Positions 22,151 to 34,323 of a stretch of DNA of 64,000 nt are shown here, one piece after another (position 1 is the stretch's first letter; each line of letters starts with the position of its first letter). This DNA is from Lotus japonicus (Eukaryota; Streptophyta; Magnoliopsida; Fabales; Fabaceae), in assembly GCF_012489685.1 (NCBI RefSeq), contig NC_080045.1, positions 13,479,648-13,543,647 of the forward strand, written 5' to 3'. Below the pieces are notes generated by a model, which was not told where the DNA came from, did no database searches, and worked only from the letters and a program-made list of their open reading frames with translations. Both the position numbers and the translations under genes were made by a program.

Positions 22151-23816
22151 CCATTTCCTTCACTATATATAGGTTATAAGCTAGAAAATGAAAATTTTGC
22201 AAAACTCACCCATTTCCCTCCCCAAACCCGCGAGCATCAAGAGAGAGAGAGAGATCCGGATCTTCGTCGTTTCTTGCCCGTTTGCTTCACCGATCGTTGC
22301 TAATCGAAGACCTTGAGGTAGGTAAACTATATCTCTCTTCTGATCGTCGTTTCTGTCGACTTCTCCTAAGTCTTTATGTGTCCAAAGTTTTGAGGTTTTT
22401 GGAAAATTGTCCAAATAGCTTGATTTCTTTGTCTAAACATCTTCCCTACGTGCTCAGGAGCACTTCTGTCGGATTAGTTTTTTCGTAATGTCGCCGGAAT
22501 TCCGTCGAAATCAATTCTACCTCAAATACCCATTTTAGGGCAAAGTCTCAATCTTTTAGCTTAGAACTCTCGACTTGGCTTAGTGCTAGTAGGATTAGTT
22601 GTCATAAACGTCGTTGTTGACGTCTCCATCCAATTTGTTTTTCAAAAATCCAGTTTTGAAATTCTGAGTTTAAAATAATGACCAAACTACCCCTATGTCA
22701 GTTTTCGATCCGAAAATTTTTCCGAGCTTAGATCCGCCTTAGTTACGACTTATGATAACCTAGGAACCAAGTTTGATCAAAGAAAAATCGACCCTCCCAA
22801 TTAGGAAAAGTGGCCGAGAGCTATACCAAGGGGGGGAGGAAATCCGACTTTTTCGAAAACTTGTCCTAACGCGTTAGATTGTCGTACCACGGAGTTGTAG
22901 TGTTCCGTGTGACCCTAGGACTTATTGTTTGCTGAGTTTCTGACTCATTGTGATTGATTTCTGTGAAATTGCTTTAAGGTTCGTTTGAGGAATTCGGAGG
23001 ACTTGAGGAGGAAGATCGTGAAGGAAAGACCAAGGAGCGAGCTGGAAAACCAACAGGTGAGGGCTACTCTCTGAATTACTAGATAATGCTTTAGGTGTCG
23101 ACGAATTCGACTTGATTTATGTGTTATGCACTTAATTGCTAATTGCCTGAAATGATTTCTGAGGCTTCAGCCGATCTTGTTGAGTACTTGATGCCATGAT
23201 ATTGTGTGCTAAATGATTCACATGTTATGTGCTAAATGGTTAATCTAGGATGTGTTGGAATATGCTGTTTATGTTTATTGATTGAGCTGATTTATTTATG
23301 TTACTCCACTTATATCTGTTATGCTTTAGAGTGAGGATAACGGGCATGTCATGCCGATTTTATTTTTGAGATTTTGGGAAAGTTTGATGGGACGGACCAA
23401 GGTTCGTACCCTATTATTGCTTTATGGATCGAGACCTTCTCAAAGGAAAATGAGTTTGAAAATGATATTGGAAAAACCCCATTTGAACTCATGTAAGAAC
23501 TTGGGTTGTTCTGTCTAAGGCAAGAAGGGCTTTTAATGAGGCATTGTGCCCGGCCAGCTTACCTGGGAACTTCTCGGGCCATTACTTGGGTGATGATGGA
23601 CCTTTTGTTTTGAGACCATCACCAGGGAATCATTGGAATTATGGGATCTTTGGAACTAATAGGATTAGAGACGAAACTTAAACAATTTCATAATGAACCT
23701 CCATAATGTATTAAACAACCTCAAAACCCTTAATATAATGATAAAAGACTCAGACGAAAGTTTAGGGCTCGAATATTAGTTTTGAAAAATGAGAAGTGTC
23801 GTCGAGTCCAAGTCTT

Positions 23817-23998
23817 GAGGAAACTTACAAGTTTCCGAGTATGCTTATACTCTTTCGCTCGATGAGCAGTTTAATGTTTGGCTATCTAAAGTTTAGCCGG
23901 AGACTATAAGTTTCCAAGTACTTCGGTACCTTTTCGCTCGATGAGCAGTTTATTGATTGGCTATCTAAAGTTTAGCCGGGAACCATGAGTTCCCAAGT
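23817..23998 (+). repeat. 80-bp direct repeat in the LTR
   Basis: ttcgctcgatgagcagttta occurs at 23853 and 23933, and ggctatctaaagtttagccg recurs with the same 80-bp shift, making about two and a quarter units. Confidence 0.8.
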
Positions 23999-24850
23999 AC
24001 ATTCTTCTTCTTTTGATTAATTCATTTTGTCGCAGAATCGACATTTGCCTTAGGGTAGGCTTTTTAGAGACATTAAGTTAGTTAGAACACGTGGCGACGT
24101 GTCGAGTGAGGTCGGAGACGTTGTTTGGCTAATCACTTGCATTCATGCACTCATTTTGAGGTTAATACACGGCGGATTACCGGACCTCGGTGGATTCCAA
24201 AATGGTCATAAGACCCGGATTTCCATATTTAGGACACTACGGTGGTCCTTAGTAGCAGACGGAATGGCAGACCTACGGGTTCACTGCTGATCTGACTACT
24301 TTTGTGTGGTGTAAGAGGCGCCCGAGCGGAATGGTCCCACTTTGGCCGGTGTTAGGGCTGACTCGATGGTGTCCATCCTTCTTCCGGAATGCATTTTGTT
24401 ACCCAGCATTGCATTTCATGCAACATACATGCTGACTTAGTTGCTGAGTGTGATTGGTACCTGTTTATCCTACTTGAGGCATGTTAATTGTTATTATGAT
24501 CTTTATATTCATTGTGATATATGCAACCCTAGGATGTTATCCCTAAACGTATAAGCCTGAGAGGCTAAATAATTATTACCCTATATATCTGGTTTTATTA
24601 TTTATATAATTCTTTGGAGTTGACCCTCGCGTCTTCTGTGTGTGTTTGGGCGGACTACGCCATTGTCAGTTGAGTATGGCGGACTGGTACGAGACGGTCG
24701 TCCCTTCGGGGGGGACCAGGTTTGAGATGTTGGACCAAGACACCCCGGGCTCATGGGTGGTCGACCCCGCCGGCCACCGAGCTATCTATTCGGGGCGAAT
24801 AATGGAGGATCGCATTGACCGGATACCTAGCCTGACGCACGGAGTTTTGA

Positions 24851-25123
24851 GGCACTGCACTGTCAGCTTCAACTTACCACCGGGTGTACACTGCGGGACC
24901 TGGACTGGGAGTGCCACCACCACCGTCGCCTTCGGACGACGAGTACCCCTCGGAGGAGGTGCCTGTGGGAGGGACTTCTTCAGGCACTAGTTCACCCACT
25001 GTCGCGGCTGCTATAGACTTGGGATCGGGTGCAGAACCCGCTCGACCAGCTGTGGAGACCGATGCAGTCATCGACATAGTCGTCTTGGATTTAGATTCAG
25101 ACGACGATCTTGGGGATGCATAG
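24851..25123 (+). CDS. Small LTR ORF with Pro-rich and acidic SIM-like end
   Basis: An open frame of 90 codons lies between a TGA (24848-24850) and a TAG, without an ATG. The local GC content is clearly above that of the surrounding LTR. It reads a Pro-rich stretch (GVPPPPSPSDDEYPSEEVPV), an S/T linker and a C-terminus VIDIVVLDLDSDDD. A hydrophobic core followed by acidic residues has the form of a SUMO-interaction motif. I cannot name the protein. It may be a remnant of an exon, a spliced ORF or a non-coding LTR segment; the lack of a start argues for caution. Confidence 0.35.
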   Translation, partial: GTALSASTYHRVYTAGPGLGVPPPPSPSDDEYPSEEVPVGGTSSGTSSPTVAAAIDLGSGAEPARPAVETDAVIDIVVLDLDSDDDLGDA

Positions 25124-28100
25124 TTGGGATTAGTGTAGGAGAAGCGTCTTGGCTCTGATGTTCAGTCTTTCTTTTTGGGCAGGGTAGGTCCCCGACCTTT
25201 AGCTTTTCTTGTGGTTCTCTTTACGGAAATCACAGAGAGTTGGTTGGGCTAGGAGGTCTTGTTTTAGGCCATCTGGGCTGACTTATTCTCATTTTGAGGG
25301 TTTGTGTTGTAGACACTTAACCTTTTCTTTTGAAATGTACCTTTTTGCCTTCGGGCGTTACTCTCTTTTGCTGTCCGTCACTGGAGGGTTACTCGTGACG
25401 TGGTTTACTACTTACAGCGGGGGCTGTAATTATTATTGTATATTAGTTCTGTTATCTTCTGTTGTCAAGTTCTATTTCTTTCAGTTTTAATTTTGTATTA
25501 TCGAGAAAAAAAATATATTCACGTTTTTCCGCATTAAGTATTTCTTTTAGTTACTAAAGTGACACCACCGAATTCGGGGTGTTACAATCACCAACTGCAT
25601 CTTCCAGAATAACTATACCATCTGTGCTTTCTTCTTCTTCCTCTGCTGAGAGCATCACAACATCCTCTGAAGTACATTCAGAGACAACACATGGTCTTTC
25701 AACCATAGCTCGTCTCATGGGCTCACACACCTTGTGCAGCACTCTCTGCCTCTGCTCATAGGCCCTCTCAGATGCATCATGAACTCTTAGTCTTTTCTCC
25801 CTGCTAAGCTGCTTCTGAAGTTCATGACTTTTGCCTTCTGACCAACTCTCAAATGCAGACCATAGACTATCAACAAGAGAGGCATCAAACTGATTATCAG
25901 TTACCTGATACAGCCAGTTCAGCCTTCTGATGGCCTCTGTAGAAAACTCCTGAATGAGTTGAGGAAGATTCTGAGGAAGGAAGGAGGTGGCCAGGGTCAG
26001 AACAGGCTGAGGAGTTCTGGCAGCATTGGAGCTCGAAGCATTTGATTCTTCCATGTGCTCAGAAGGAATGGACTCAATCTCATGATCCTTCTCTACGCCT
26101 GAGTGATCTGATTCATCCATATGCTCAGCTTCAGTGATAGTATCCGGCCTTTGCCTTGAGGTGACAGTCTTTTCAGGTGAAGGGAAACTCAGATCCTGTG
26201 AGTTGACTGCTGAATAATTGGACAAGGACACATAGGAGGTCGCAGCAGCATCTGGAATCCGATCTTCAAAATTGGAAGCAAATTGTTGGAGAGGCTTCAC
26301 ATTGAAAGGCGGCTCAAGGATCTGGACATCATCATCTTCCTTTTCTTTCTCAGCAGGGATCTCACCAGTTTGGGTTATGAGGAAGGTGTGTGGAGTGGAT
26401 GCAGGCTTGGGAGAGAACTGTTGAACTAAGGTTCTCAAAGTGGCCTCATGTTGAACAATACCTTGAATGAAGGAATTGAAAGGAGGTATTGGTTCAGTTG
26501 GGATGAATGTGGAAGAGGTGAAAATTGGAATGGAAGGGATGGCTGTGGTGGCTGTTTGGATCCTTGAAGTAGGAGCTTGAGGTTCAGCTTGTGTTTGAGT
26601 TTGTGTCTCAGTTTGAGTGGGTGCTGTTTGAGTTAAGGTGGGCATGGAAGTAGATATAGGCAGGGGTTGTTCAGGTATAACTACTAAAGCAGAATCAGAA
26701 TTAATGCTTTCAGTAATTACCTTACTTGAGCTTCTGATTGGTGAGGTTCTGGTGAGAGTTGCAGTCCTTGCTGGATCAGAAGTGCGTTTAGATCTTCTTT
26801 CCCTCTGTACTTCTGAAGTTAGTTCAGATGCCTGTTCTGCAGCTGGTTCCTTCTGCTGAAGTGGTCCCCTCAGAGGAAGCTTTCTTCTCTTCACTAGGGG
26901 AATAGCGTCAGAATCAGTGGATTCTTCAGCATCTGAATCTTCCCTTATACCCTGAATCACATTCTGAATGATCTCATGGTCATCCTGCTTATCTTCCTCT
27001 TCCTCAAGAATAATTTTGCGTCTCTTAGCCAGAGGCATGTCTTCATCTTCAGTTTCTTCACTTGGGAAGTCTTCCCATGTGTCTTCTGAGCTTTCAGAAT
27101 CAGACATTTGTTGTTGTTGAGCTGAGGTTCTCTTCAGATGCCTTTCAGGAGATGGTTCCCTGATGATCACAGTCTTGGAAGCAGTCTTCTTCTTTGCAGG
27201 TTCCTCTATCAGAATCCCTTTGCCCTTAGGATCTGAGGGCTTGCTGCTTGTTGTTCTCCTGGATTTCCTGGTTGCCAGGTTAGGAGGACTCTTAGGAAGA
27301 GTGCTAACAAATTATGTAAGGGTGATTGGATCACCTTGACTTCTGAGCATCCTGACATATTCCAGAATGCATGCTGGATTGTCCTTTTTGGACCAAATGG
27401 GAAAGTCATCAATGGGGTAATGCCTCCGACGAACTTCATCAGAAGTGTCTTCTTTGGGAGCAACTTTAATCTTCTCAATGATCTGCATCTTCTTCAACTT
27501 TGTGCTATTGAGAGCATCACCAACTGTCATGGCCAGATCTTCGTGAAGTCCAAGATCTGATAGAGTCTTGACAAGCTTATTTTGGACGAAGATGTCTGAC
27601 AGCAGCCTTCCATACGGAATGTAAGAGATGAATCTCTTGTTCTCAGAACCAGTTGTGGTCCTTGATTTCACAATACACTCCTTCAGATAATTGAAAAGTA
27701 GGAATGGCAGACATATAAGCTCACTAGTTGAAATGTAGTACATGATTACCTTCTGAGTTGCATTCAGGTAATCAGTTCCTCCAGTTCTAGGGTGAATGCA
27801 GTGCATGAAGATCTTTTGCCAAATCTTCATCTCAGACTTCAAGTCCTTAAAGCTGTACTTGGTTTTTTCGTAAGACCAGTTGTCATAAAGCGCCTTGTTG
27901 ACCACGGTCCTCATTCCCGCAACATTTGCTTCAACATTCTTGATCCTTTTTCCCTGCTGAAACTCCATACCCAGCAGTTTTGCTATAGATTCTTCAGAGA
28001 TCACAATTTTCTTGTCCAGTACATGGGAGACGACGTAGTAGTCGTTGCAGACTGCATTCTTCCAGAACTCGACAACCAATTTGTGATAGATTGGACCAAC

Positions 28101-28782
28101 GAGCCTGTTGAAGTACCCAGACCATCCTTGCAAATTGACTTGGTTCCTAATATCAAACCCATGTTGAGCAAGATTATCAAAATCAACTCTTGCTTCGCAG
28201 CACACACTTAGTTCTTCCACTTTCTTTGCACAGGTGACTACATTTGGTGCATTCAGAATCTTCTGAGCTTCCTCGAATCTTTGCTTCTCTTGATCTTTGG
28301 CAGTTTGTGTGGTAGAAGCAGGAACATTCGCCTTAGTTTTCCTCGATTTGCCCATGATTTTCAGAGATGGAGGTTTAGGGTTCAGAGAGAGGAGGAAATG
28401 TTGGAGGAAGGAATATGAATGAATGCAATGCACACGGATAGTTTCAAAACCGTAAATGTAAGTGAGTGGGAGATCGTGTGTGACAGTGCATATAGTGAGT
28501 TTAATGGTAACCGTTGACAGTTTTTCTAAGAAATTAAAGGCAAAATCAACGGTTATAAAATATATAATCTGAAAATAGCATAGTAGAGGAGAGTAGACGT
28601 CATCATTATAGCAGATATACCATGCGACTCAAGGAACTATGTCACAAATGAAGTGACACGTGTATTGTTGTCTACCACAGAAGTTTAACCAGTGGGTTAA
28701 GTGCTTCTGATCGAGTAACTTCTGAAGGAGGTAACATCTGATGACTTCAGAAGTACCAGGGTCAGAAGTTCTGAAGAAAACC

Positions 28783-31269
28783 TTACTCTGGACAAAAATC
28801 CATGTTCAGGTTTTCAAGAATAAATAAAAACCTATCTTCTGCCAAGGGCTTAGTAAAGATATCTGCCCACTGATGGTCAGTATCAACATACTCTAATGAT
28901 AGAGTGCCCTTCTGAACATGGTCACGAATATAATGATACTTTACCTCTATATGCTTTGCTCTTGAGTGTAGAATGGGGTTCTTGCTGAGTGAAATAGCAG
29001 CTGTGTTGTCACAGTAGATAGGAACCTTCTTCATAGACAATCCATAGTCCTCTAGATGGTTCTTCATCCATATGGTTTGTGTACAGCAAGTGGCAGCTGA
29101 GACATACTCTGCTTCAGCAGTTGATAGAGCAATTGTGTTCTGTCTTTTGCTTGACCAAGATACAAGATTTGATCCAAGGAAATGGCAGCTTCCAGAGGAG
29201 CTTTTCCTTTCCACTCTATCTCCAGCAAAGTCAGCATCACAAAAACCTGAAAGTGTATACTCTGATGTTTTTCTATACATCAAGCCAAGGTTAGTAGTTC
29301 CTTTCAGATATTTGAGGATCCTCTTAACAGCAGTTAAATGAGTCTCTCTAGGATCTGATTGGAATCTAGCACAGAGATGCACACTAAACAATATATCAGG
29401 TCTAGATGCAGTTAAGTAAAGAAGAGAGCCTATCATTCCACGATAGAGCTTCTGACAAACCTTAGAGGAAACTTCCTCTTTCTTAAGAATGCATGTTGGA
29501 TGCATTAGAGTCTTTGAGATGTTGCAGTCACTCATGTTGAACTTCTTCAGAAGTTCCAGGGTGTACCTCTTCTGATGGATGTAGGTGACTCCTGGTTGTT
29601 GATCTATTTGAATTCCCAGGAAGTATTTAAGTTCTCCCATCATGCTCATTTCAAATTCAGCCTGCATTAACTTAGAGAATTCCTTGCACAAGGAGGGATT
29701 AGCAGAACCAAAAATGATATCATCAACATAAATCTGAACTATAAGAATGTCATTCTTATAGGTTCTGCAGAAAAGAGTATTGTCACCTTTACCCCTTACA
29801 AACTCATTCTGTAGAAGAAAGGAGCTGAGCCTTTCATACCACGCTCTGGGAGCTTGCTTCAATCCATAGAGTGACTTCTTGAGCTTGTAGACATGCTCTG
29901 GGTGTTTGTCATCTTCAAAGCCAGGAGGTTGCTTGACATACACTTCCTCTGAAATGTAGCCATTTAGGAAGGCACTTTTGACGTCCATCTGGTGAAGAAT
30001 GATGTTGTGATTTACTGAGAAGGAAATCAGTAGCCTTATAGCTTCAAGCCTTGCTACAGGAGCAAAGGTCTCAGTGTAATCAATTCCCTCTTGTTGACTG
30101 TAGCCTTGAGCTACCAGTCTTGCCTTATTTCTTGTTACTTCTCCTTTTTCATTCAGCTTGTTTCTGAATACCCACTTGGTTCCAATGACATGGAAACCTT
30201 TGGGTTTGGGCATTAAGGTCCATACATCATTCTTGGTGAACTGATCTAGCTCTTCTTGCATTGCTTGAATCCAGCCTTTGTCTTCAAGAGCTTCATCAAC
30301 TGATTTTGGCTCAATGAGAGACACAAATCCCTTCAGACTCAGAAGAGTCTCTTCTGAAGGTTTGAGCATAGACCTGGTTCTGACGGGAGCATCTTTGTTG
30401 CCAATGATCAGTTCTTCTGGATGAGAAGCAACTATCCTTTTCTTCTTCTGAAGTGGATCAGAAGTTGTTGGAAAATCTTCAGATGCTTCTGTCTCTGGAG
30501 CAACATCCTCTGGCCTTTTCATTGGTTGATTTGCTTCTGAACAGTCAATGCTTAAATCTGCAAATCTTTCAAACAGCTTTGACTTTTCTGAGCCAAGCTT
30601 ATCATCAAATCTAATCTGGATGGATTCCTCAACAGTTTGATGAATAATATTATAAATTCTAAAACCTTTAGATCTTTCAGAATAACCAAGAAAATAACAT
30701 TTTAAAGCTTTAGAATCGAATTTACCCAATTGCTCCTTAGTGTTGAGCATGAAGCAAGTACTTCCGAATGGATGGAAGTAAGAGATATCAGGTTGTCTTC
30801 CTTTGCATAGCTCATACGGAGTTTTCTCCAGAATTGGTCTAATGGAGATTTTGTTCTGGATGTAGCAAGCAGTGTTGATTGCTTCTGCCCAGAAGTGCTT
30901 GGCCATACTTGATTCTTGCATCATGGTGCGAGCCATCTCCTGAAGAGTTCTATTCTTTCTGTCAACTACTCCATTTTGTTGAGGAGTGCGAGGACAAGAG
31001 AAGTTATGGGAGATTCCTTGAGAGTTGAATAAATCTTCAAAAGCTTTGTTCTCAAATTCTCCACCATGATCACTTCTGACAGTAATCACAGAAGATTGAA
31101 ACTCCTTCTGAACTTGGGTAATGAAGTTAGTGAACACGGTATGTGTTTCATCTTTGTGCCTTAGGAACTTTACCCATGTCCACCTGCTATAGTCATCCAC
31201 AATAACTAACCCATACTTCTTTCCTCCAATGGATTCAGTTTTCACTGGTCCAAAGAGATCAATGTGAAG
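28783..31269 (-). pseudogene. Sirevirus integrase-RT-RNase H (3' half of pol)
   Basis: An uninterrupted minus frame of about 828 codons. Integrase core: [20 protein letters not shown], then [14 protein letters not shown], where the third catalytic acid, normally Glu, is Asp (codon gac at 30961-30963). [48 protein letters not shown] and the YVDDIIFGS active site (about 29707-29730). RNase H ends with [15 protein letters not shown] and [15 protein letters not shown]. Length and order match copia pol. The 5' end is cut by the gypsy dimer, so it is not translated as pol in this state. Confidence 0.92.
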
Positions 31270-31274
31270 TAGCT

Positions 31275-32780
31275 TGTAACACCCCGATTTCGGTGGCGTC
31301 ACTTAAGTAACCAAAAGTAAACTTAATGCGGAAATACGTGAATATTTTTTTTTTCGATATAATAACTAAGACAAGTTTTCGGAAAAGGAAATTTTCCTCC
31401 TCCTCCCCTATAGGGCTCGGCCACTTTTGGTAATTGTGGGGCTCGATTTTTCTTCGATCAAACTTGGTTCCTATGCTTTCATAAGCCGTAACTAAGGGTA
31501 TTCTGAACTCGGAAAAATTATCGGATCAAAAACTGTCGCAGGGGTATTTTGGTCATGATTTTTAACTTAGGATTTTCAAAACTGAAATCCCAAAAATAAA
31601 ATTTTGCAGGGACGTCACCAACGACGTTTATGACAACTAATCCTACTAGCACTAAGCTAAGGCGATAGTTTTCAGCCTAAAGGTTGAAGCTTTACTCCAA
31701 AAACTCAAAAAATGGGTATTTTAGGCTAAAATTGATTCCGGCGGAATTCCGGCGACATAACGGAAAATCTAATCCGGCAGAAGTGATCTTGGGCACATAA
31801 AGAAGAGGTTTAGAATCAGAAATGAAAGATTCGGGATAGTTTTGCAAAAACCCATAAACTATCAGCTCAGAAAAGTCTACAGAAAAGCTATGGAAAAAGC
31901 GATCAGAGGTAAGGATTAGCGACTATACCTCGAAACCTTGAAGTAGCAACTGATTGATCGACGATCACGCAAGAATCGAACAAAAGCTCTTCTTCCTCCT
32001 CTCCTCTCAAACTCGCGGCCTCCTTGGTGAAAATGGGTAAGATATTTGTTTTTTTCTCATTTCTTGGCTATATATAGAGGTTGGCAAAACGCGGTAAAAT
32101 GAAAGTTTCGCGAATCTGATTTTTCTGGCTTCATTCTCCATGAATTCTAAGATAGGTTTTGGCGAAAGAATTCCAAAACTAAAATGAGGTCTCCTTGTAT
32201 TTTTAGTGACTAATGCATAATCGGTATAAAACTATTTTACCCGATAAGTTGCTTTTTGCATCGAATGTCGGAATGGAAAACTTCCTTCTGAAGAAAGATT
32301 AAAACATCAAGAGAAATGGGTGTACGCGTGTAGAATCTTCATTTGATGTTCCGAATAGAAAAAGTCTTCATTGTCGGTTGATTCTAGGGTTTTGAAATAC
32401 CAGGGTTTCGGTTTCGGCAAACTTCCGATGATTGGAATCGGACGTTCGTAGATCCTAGAGTTTCGCCTCGAAACGATTTTGATATATGGAAAAAGAGAAG
32501 TTCTAACATTTCTCTGAAGATTTTTGGAATTAACTTCCATCGGCCTATAAGTGAAAACTAGCTATATACTAGGGTTTCTGACCTAGGTTTAAGCGTATAA
32601 CGATCGTGCTATAACTTAAATCGACTTCGATAAAATCCTTTGACTTTTCCTGAACTTTCTCCTTCATAAATCTATTTCATTTGACAAACTCTTGTTCAGG
32701 TTTCCTTTCACAATACATCAACCCTAATCGTGAATAAGATTTTATTCACTAAGCATAAGCTTAAAAACTTGGGTCTTACA
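31275..32780 (-). repeat. Gag-only element, left (3') LTR
   Basis: Bounded tgtaacaccccg ... ttgggtcttaca on the + strand. A TATA box on the minus strand is ctctatatatagcc (about 32067-32081 on +). Nearly identical to 39026-40532. Confidence 0.93.
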
Positions 32781-32800
32781 TTACTACCCTCCAAAAAGAA
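32781..32800 (-). promoter_or_regulatory. Polypurine tract, left internal
   Basis: On the minus strand ctttttggagggtagtaa precedes the left LTR. An identical tract lies at 36079-36098 before the middle LTR. Confidence 0.75.
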
Positions 32801-32844
32801 AGTTTCGACCTCGAAACTTAAGGGTCAGTAAAAAGTTCTGGATA

Positions 32845-33063
32845 TTATTCCTTGATCTTTTCCTCTAATACCCATATAGCACCGTCCGTGTCTTTGTTCC
32901 AAATAACTTTCACTAAAGCACTCTGCTTTCCCTTCGATTGTTTCACTCTTCTAGTCCCAATGCTGACCGACGGCGTCTCAAAAGACATATCGTCTTCTAA
33001 CTCTCTGTTATCCGGTTTGACCACTTGCGTCGGGTCTCCGTTGGAAATAGTATTTGTTGGCAT
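32845..33063 (-). pseudogene. pol C-terminal (chromodomain) remnant, left copy
   Basis: A 72-codon frame whose end (ALVKVIWNKDTDGAIWVLEEK) aligns with the chromodomain terminus of the Tekay-like pol ([21 protein letters not shown]) and DDMSFETPSVSIGTRRVKQ with [19 protein letters not shown]. It is all that remains of pol and is followed by the PPT. Probably not translated. Confidence 0.82.
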
Positions 33064-34323
33064 TCGTACAATCGCACAACCTTAACCATTTGCTCCTTTG
33101 CTTTTGTTCGTCCAAAATACTGATTAGAAACTCGGTACATCTCTATGCTCCGGAGTGAATGCTCAACTTGAGTCTTAATACCTCGGGCATCACAAGACTC
33201 ATTCCCTTTAACATTAACTTATCAACAACTTATAAGCTAACCTTCATCTTAATATCTAACAATTCATTATTATCGTCTTCGTCCTCAAAACCTTCCTCAC
33301 TCAAACCAACTCAAACTTACTGAAATCTCTAACGCTTTGCATAAATCGAGTCTTATCCTCTAGAAGATCAATTCATAACTGTACCTCAAAGGTCATAACT
33401 AGTCATTTTATCATCCGATCCTCCAACCTTCTGAGGTTTAACTACTATCACCACCACATCCCTTATTCATACATGATTTTCAACCCCCCTAAGTCAATCT
33501 TAATCATAGGATTCTTATTCAACTGAGCAAAAATTCACTTGCTAACTCTAGCATGCATCACCGAAATCCATGACAAAATTCCATTCACTATTAGACTCTG
33601 AGTAGCTTGTCCAAATATGATGACTTCAAGTACTCATCTTAATGCTAACACTTTCTTTCTTGTAACTTGATTACCATCTCGTCGATAAACTTCTCAATCT
33701 CCCAATCAAATTATGACAAACTTCAAGTCCTACATACTTATGACAAGAATTAATATACTTAAGACCTAAACCTTTTCCAAGTTCTGGATCTCTGATGCTC
33801 GGTAACTCTTCAACATTTCCTAAAAGAATATTCCTCTCTTCAAACTACAACTCCTTCGCAAGGAAGACAAATACTTAATGAGAACTTTTTCCTCCCATAC
33901 TCAACTAATCTTCGATCAACTCAAGTTAATCTTACCAATCCTTCTATCAAAGTCCATATCCAGCTGTGATTCCGAATATCACCCCCTCAATATTAAGTTG
34001 ATCAGGCCTAATACATCGAAGGTGGGAATTTAGAAAAAGCCCACTGGAACAGTCAATGAGTTCCTATCATCCAGTAGTCGCAAATATCTTGATATTAAAT
34101 CTTCAATGATGTCGCTACGGAACTACACACTCTCGACATCATACGTATACTATCCATGAGGAATCTCACTGAGATTCATTCTTCAGCTTCTACCTTCCTT
34201 ATAATCGCATCGGCGCAATACTACTTTCTAGGCTTAGTGGGTTATTCTAAACCTCGTGTAACTTCTATAGTGGAAACACGAGTAGCAGTCAAATAAACTT
34301 TTGTAGGTGTAATAACTATAAGG
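33064..34323 (-). other. Non-coding middle of the gag-only element, left copy
   Basis: No pol-like reading frame was found between gag and the chromodomain remnant. The sequence is AT-rich and pyrimidine-rich on the + strand. It is either heavily decayed pol or replacement sequence. It has the same length and nearly the same sequence at 36362-37621. Confidence 0.6.

Larger units (their letters stand above)
21162..25586 (+). repeat. 4.4-kb solo LTR, Tekay-like gypsy
   Basis: The sequence starts tgtaagacccaag and ends cggggtgttaca, exactly the LTR termini of the gypsy elements here, with no internal region. The repeat atcac (21156-21160 and 25587-25591) flanks it, with one extra a at 21161. 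Its first 1.7 kb and last ~80 bp match the 1.5-kb LTRs of the gag-only element; the middle ~2.6 kb is absent there but parallels the Tekay-like 5' LTR. A TATA box lies at about 22163-22172. It arose most simply by LTR-LTR recombination of a full element. Confidence 0.85.
20862..28433 (-). pseudogene. Sirevirus env-like ORF, nonsense-mutated and split
   Basis: The minus frame starts at 28433, or more likely at the ATG at 28355 (MGKSRKTK). It runs to an in-frame TAA at 27312-27314, continues in the same frame to 25587, and resumes at 21155 after the solo LTR to end at 20862. Codon counts agree once the LTR and one TSD are removed, giving about 1046 codons from 28433. The N-terminal ~330 residues are a globular domain (HGFDIRNQVNLQGWSGYFN, FISYIPYGRLLSDIF). 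The middle is disordered and acidic, with two basic patches (PLAKRRKIIL and PLVKRRKLPL), then T/Q/P-rich. The C-terminus is a coiled coil (RIDRIQDDQQRLFQMVEQQG). No clear signal peptide or membrane segment was seen, so an envelope role is doubtful. Confidence 0.8.

Noticed and set aside
24640..24990. 116-codon frame in the solo LTR
   Set aside because: It overlaps another frame in the same GC-rich segment and has no recognisable features; the frame 24851-25123 has the more protein-like end.
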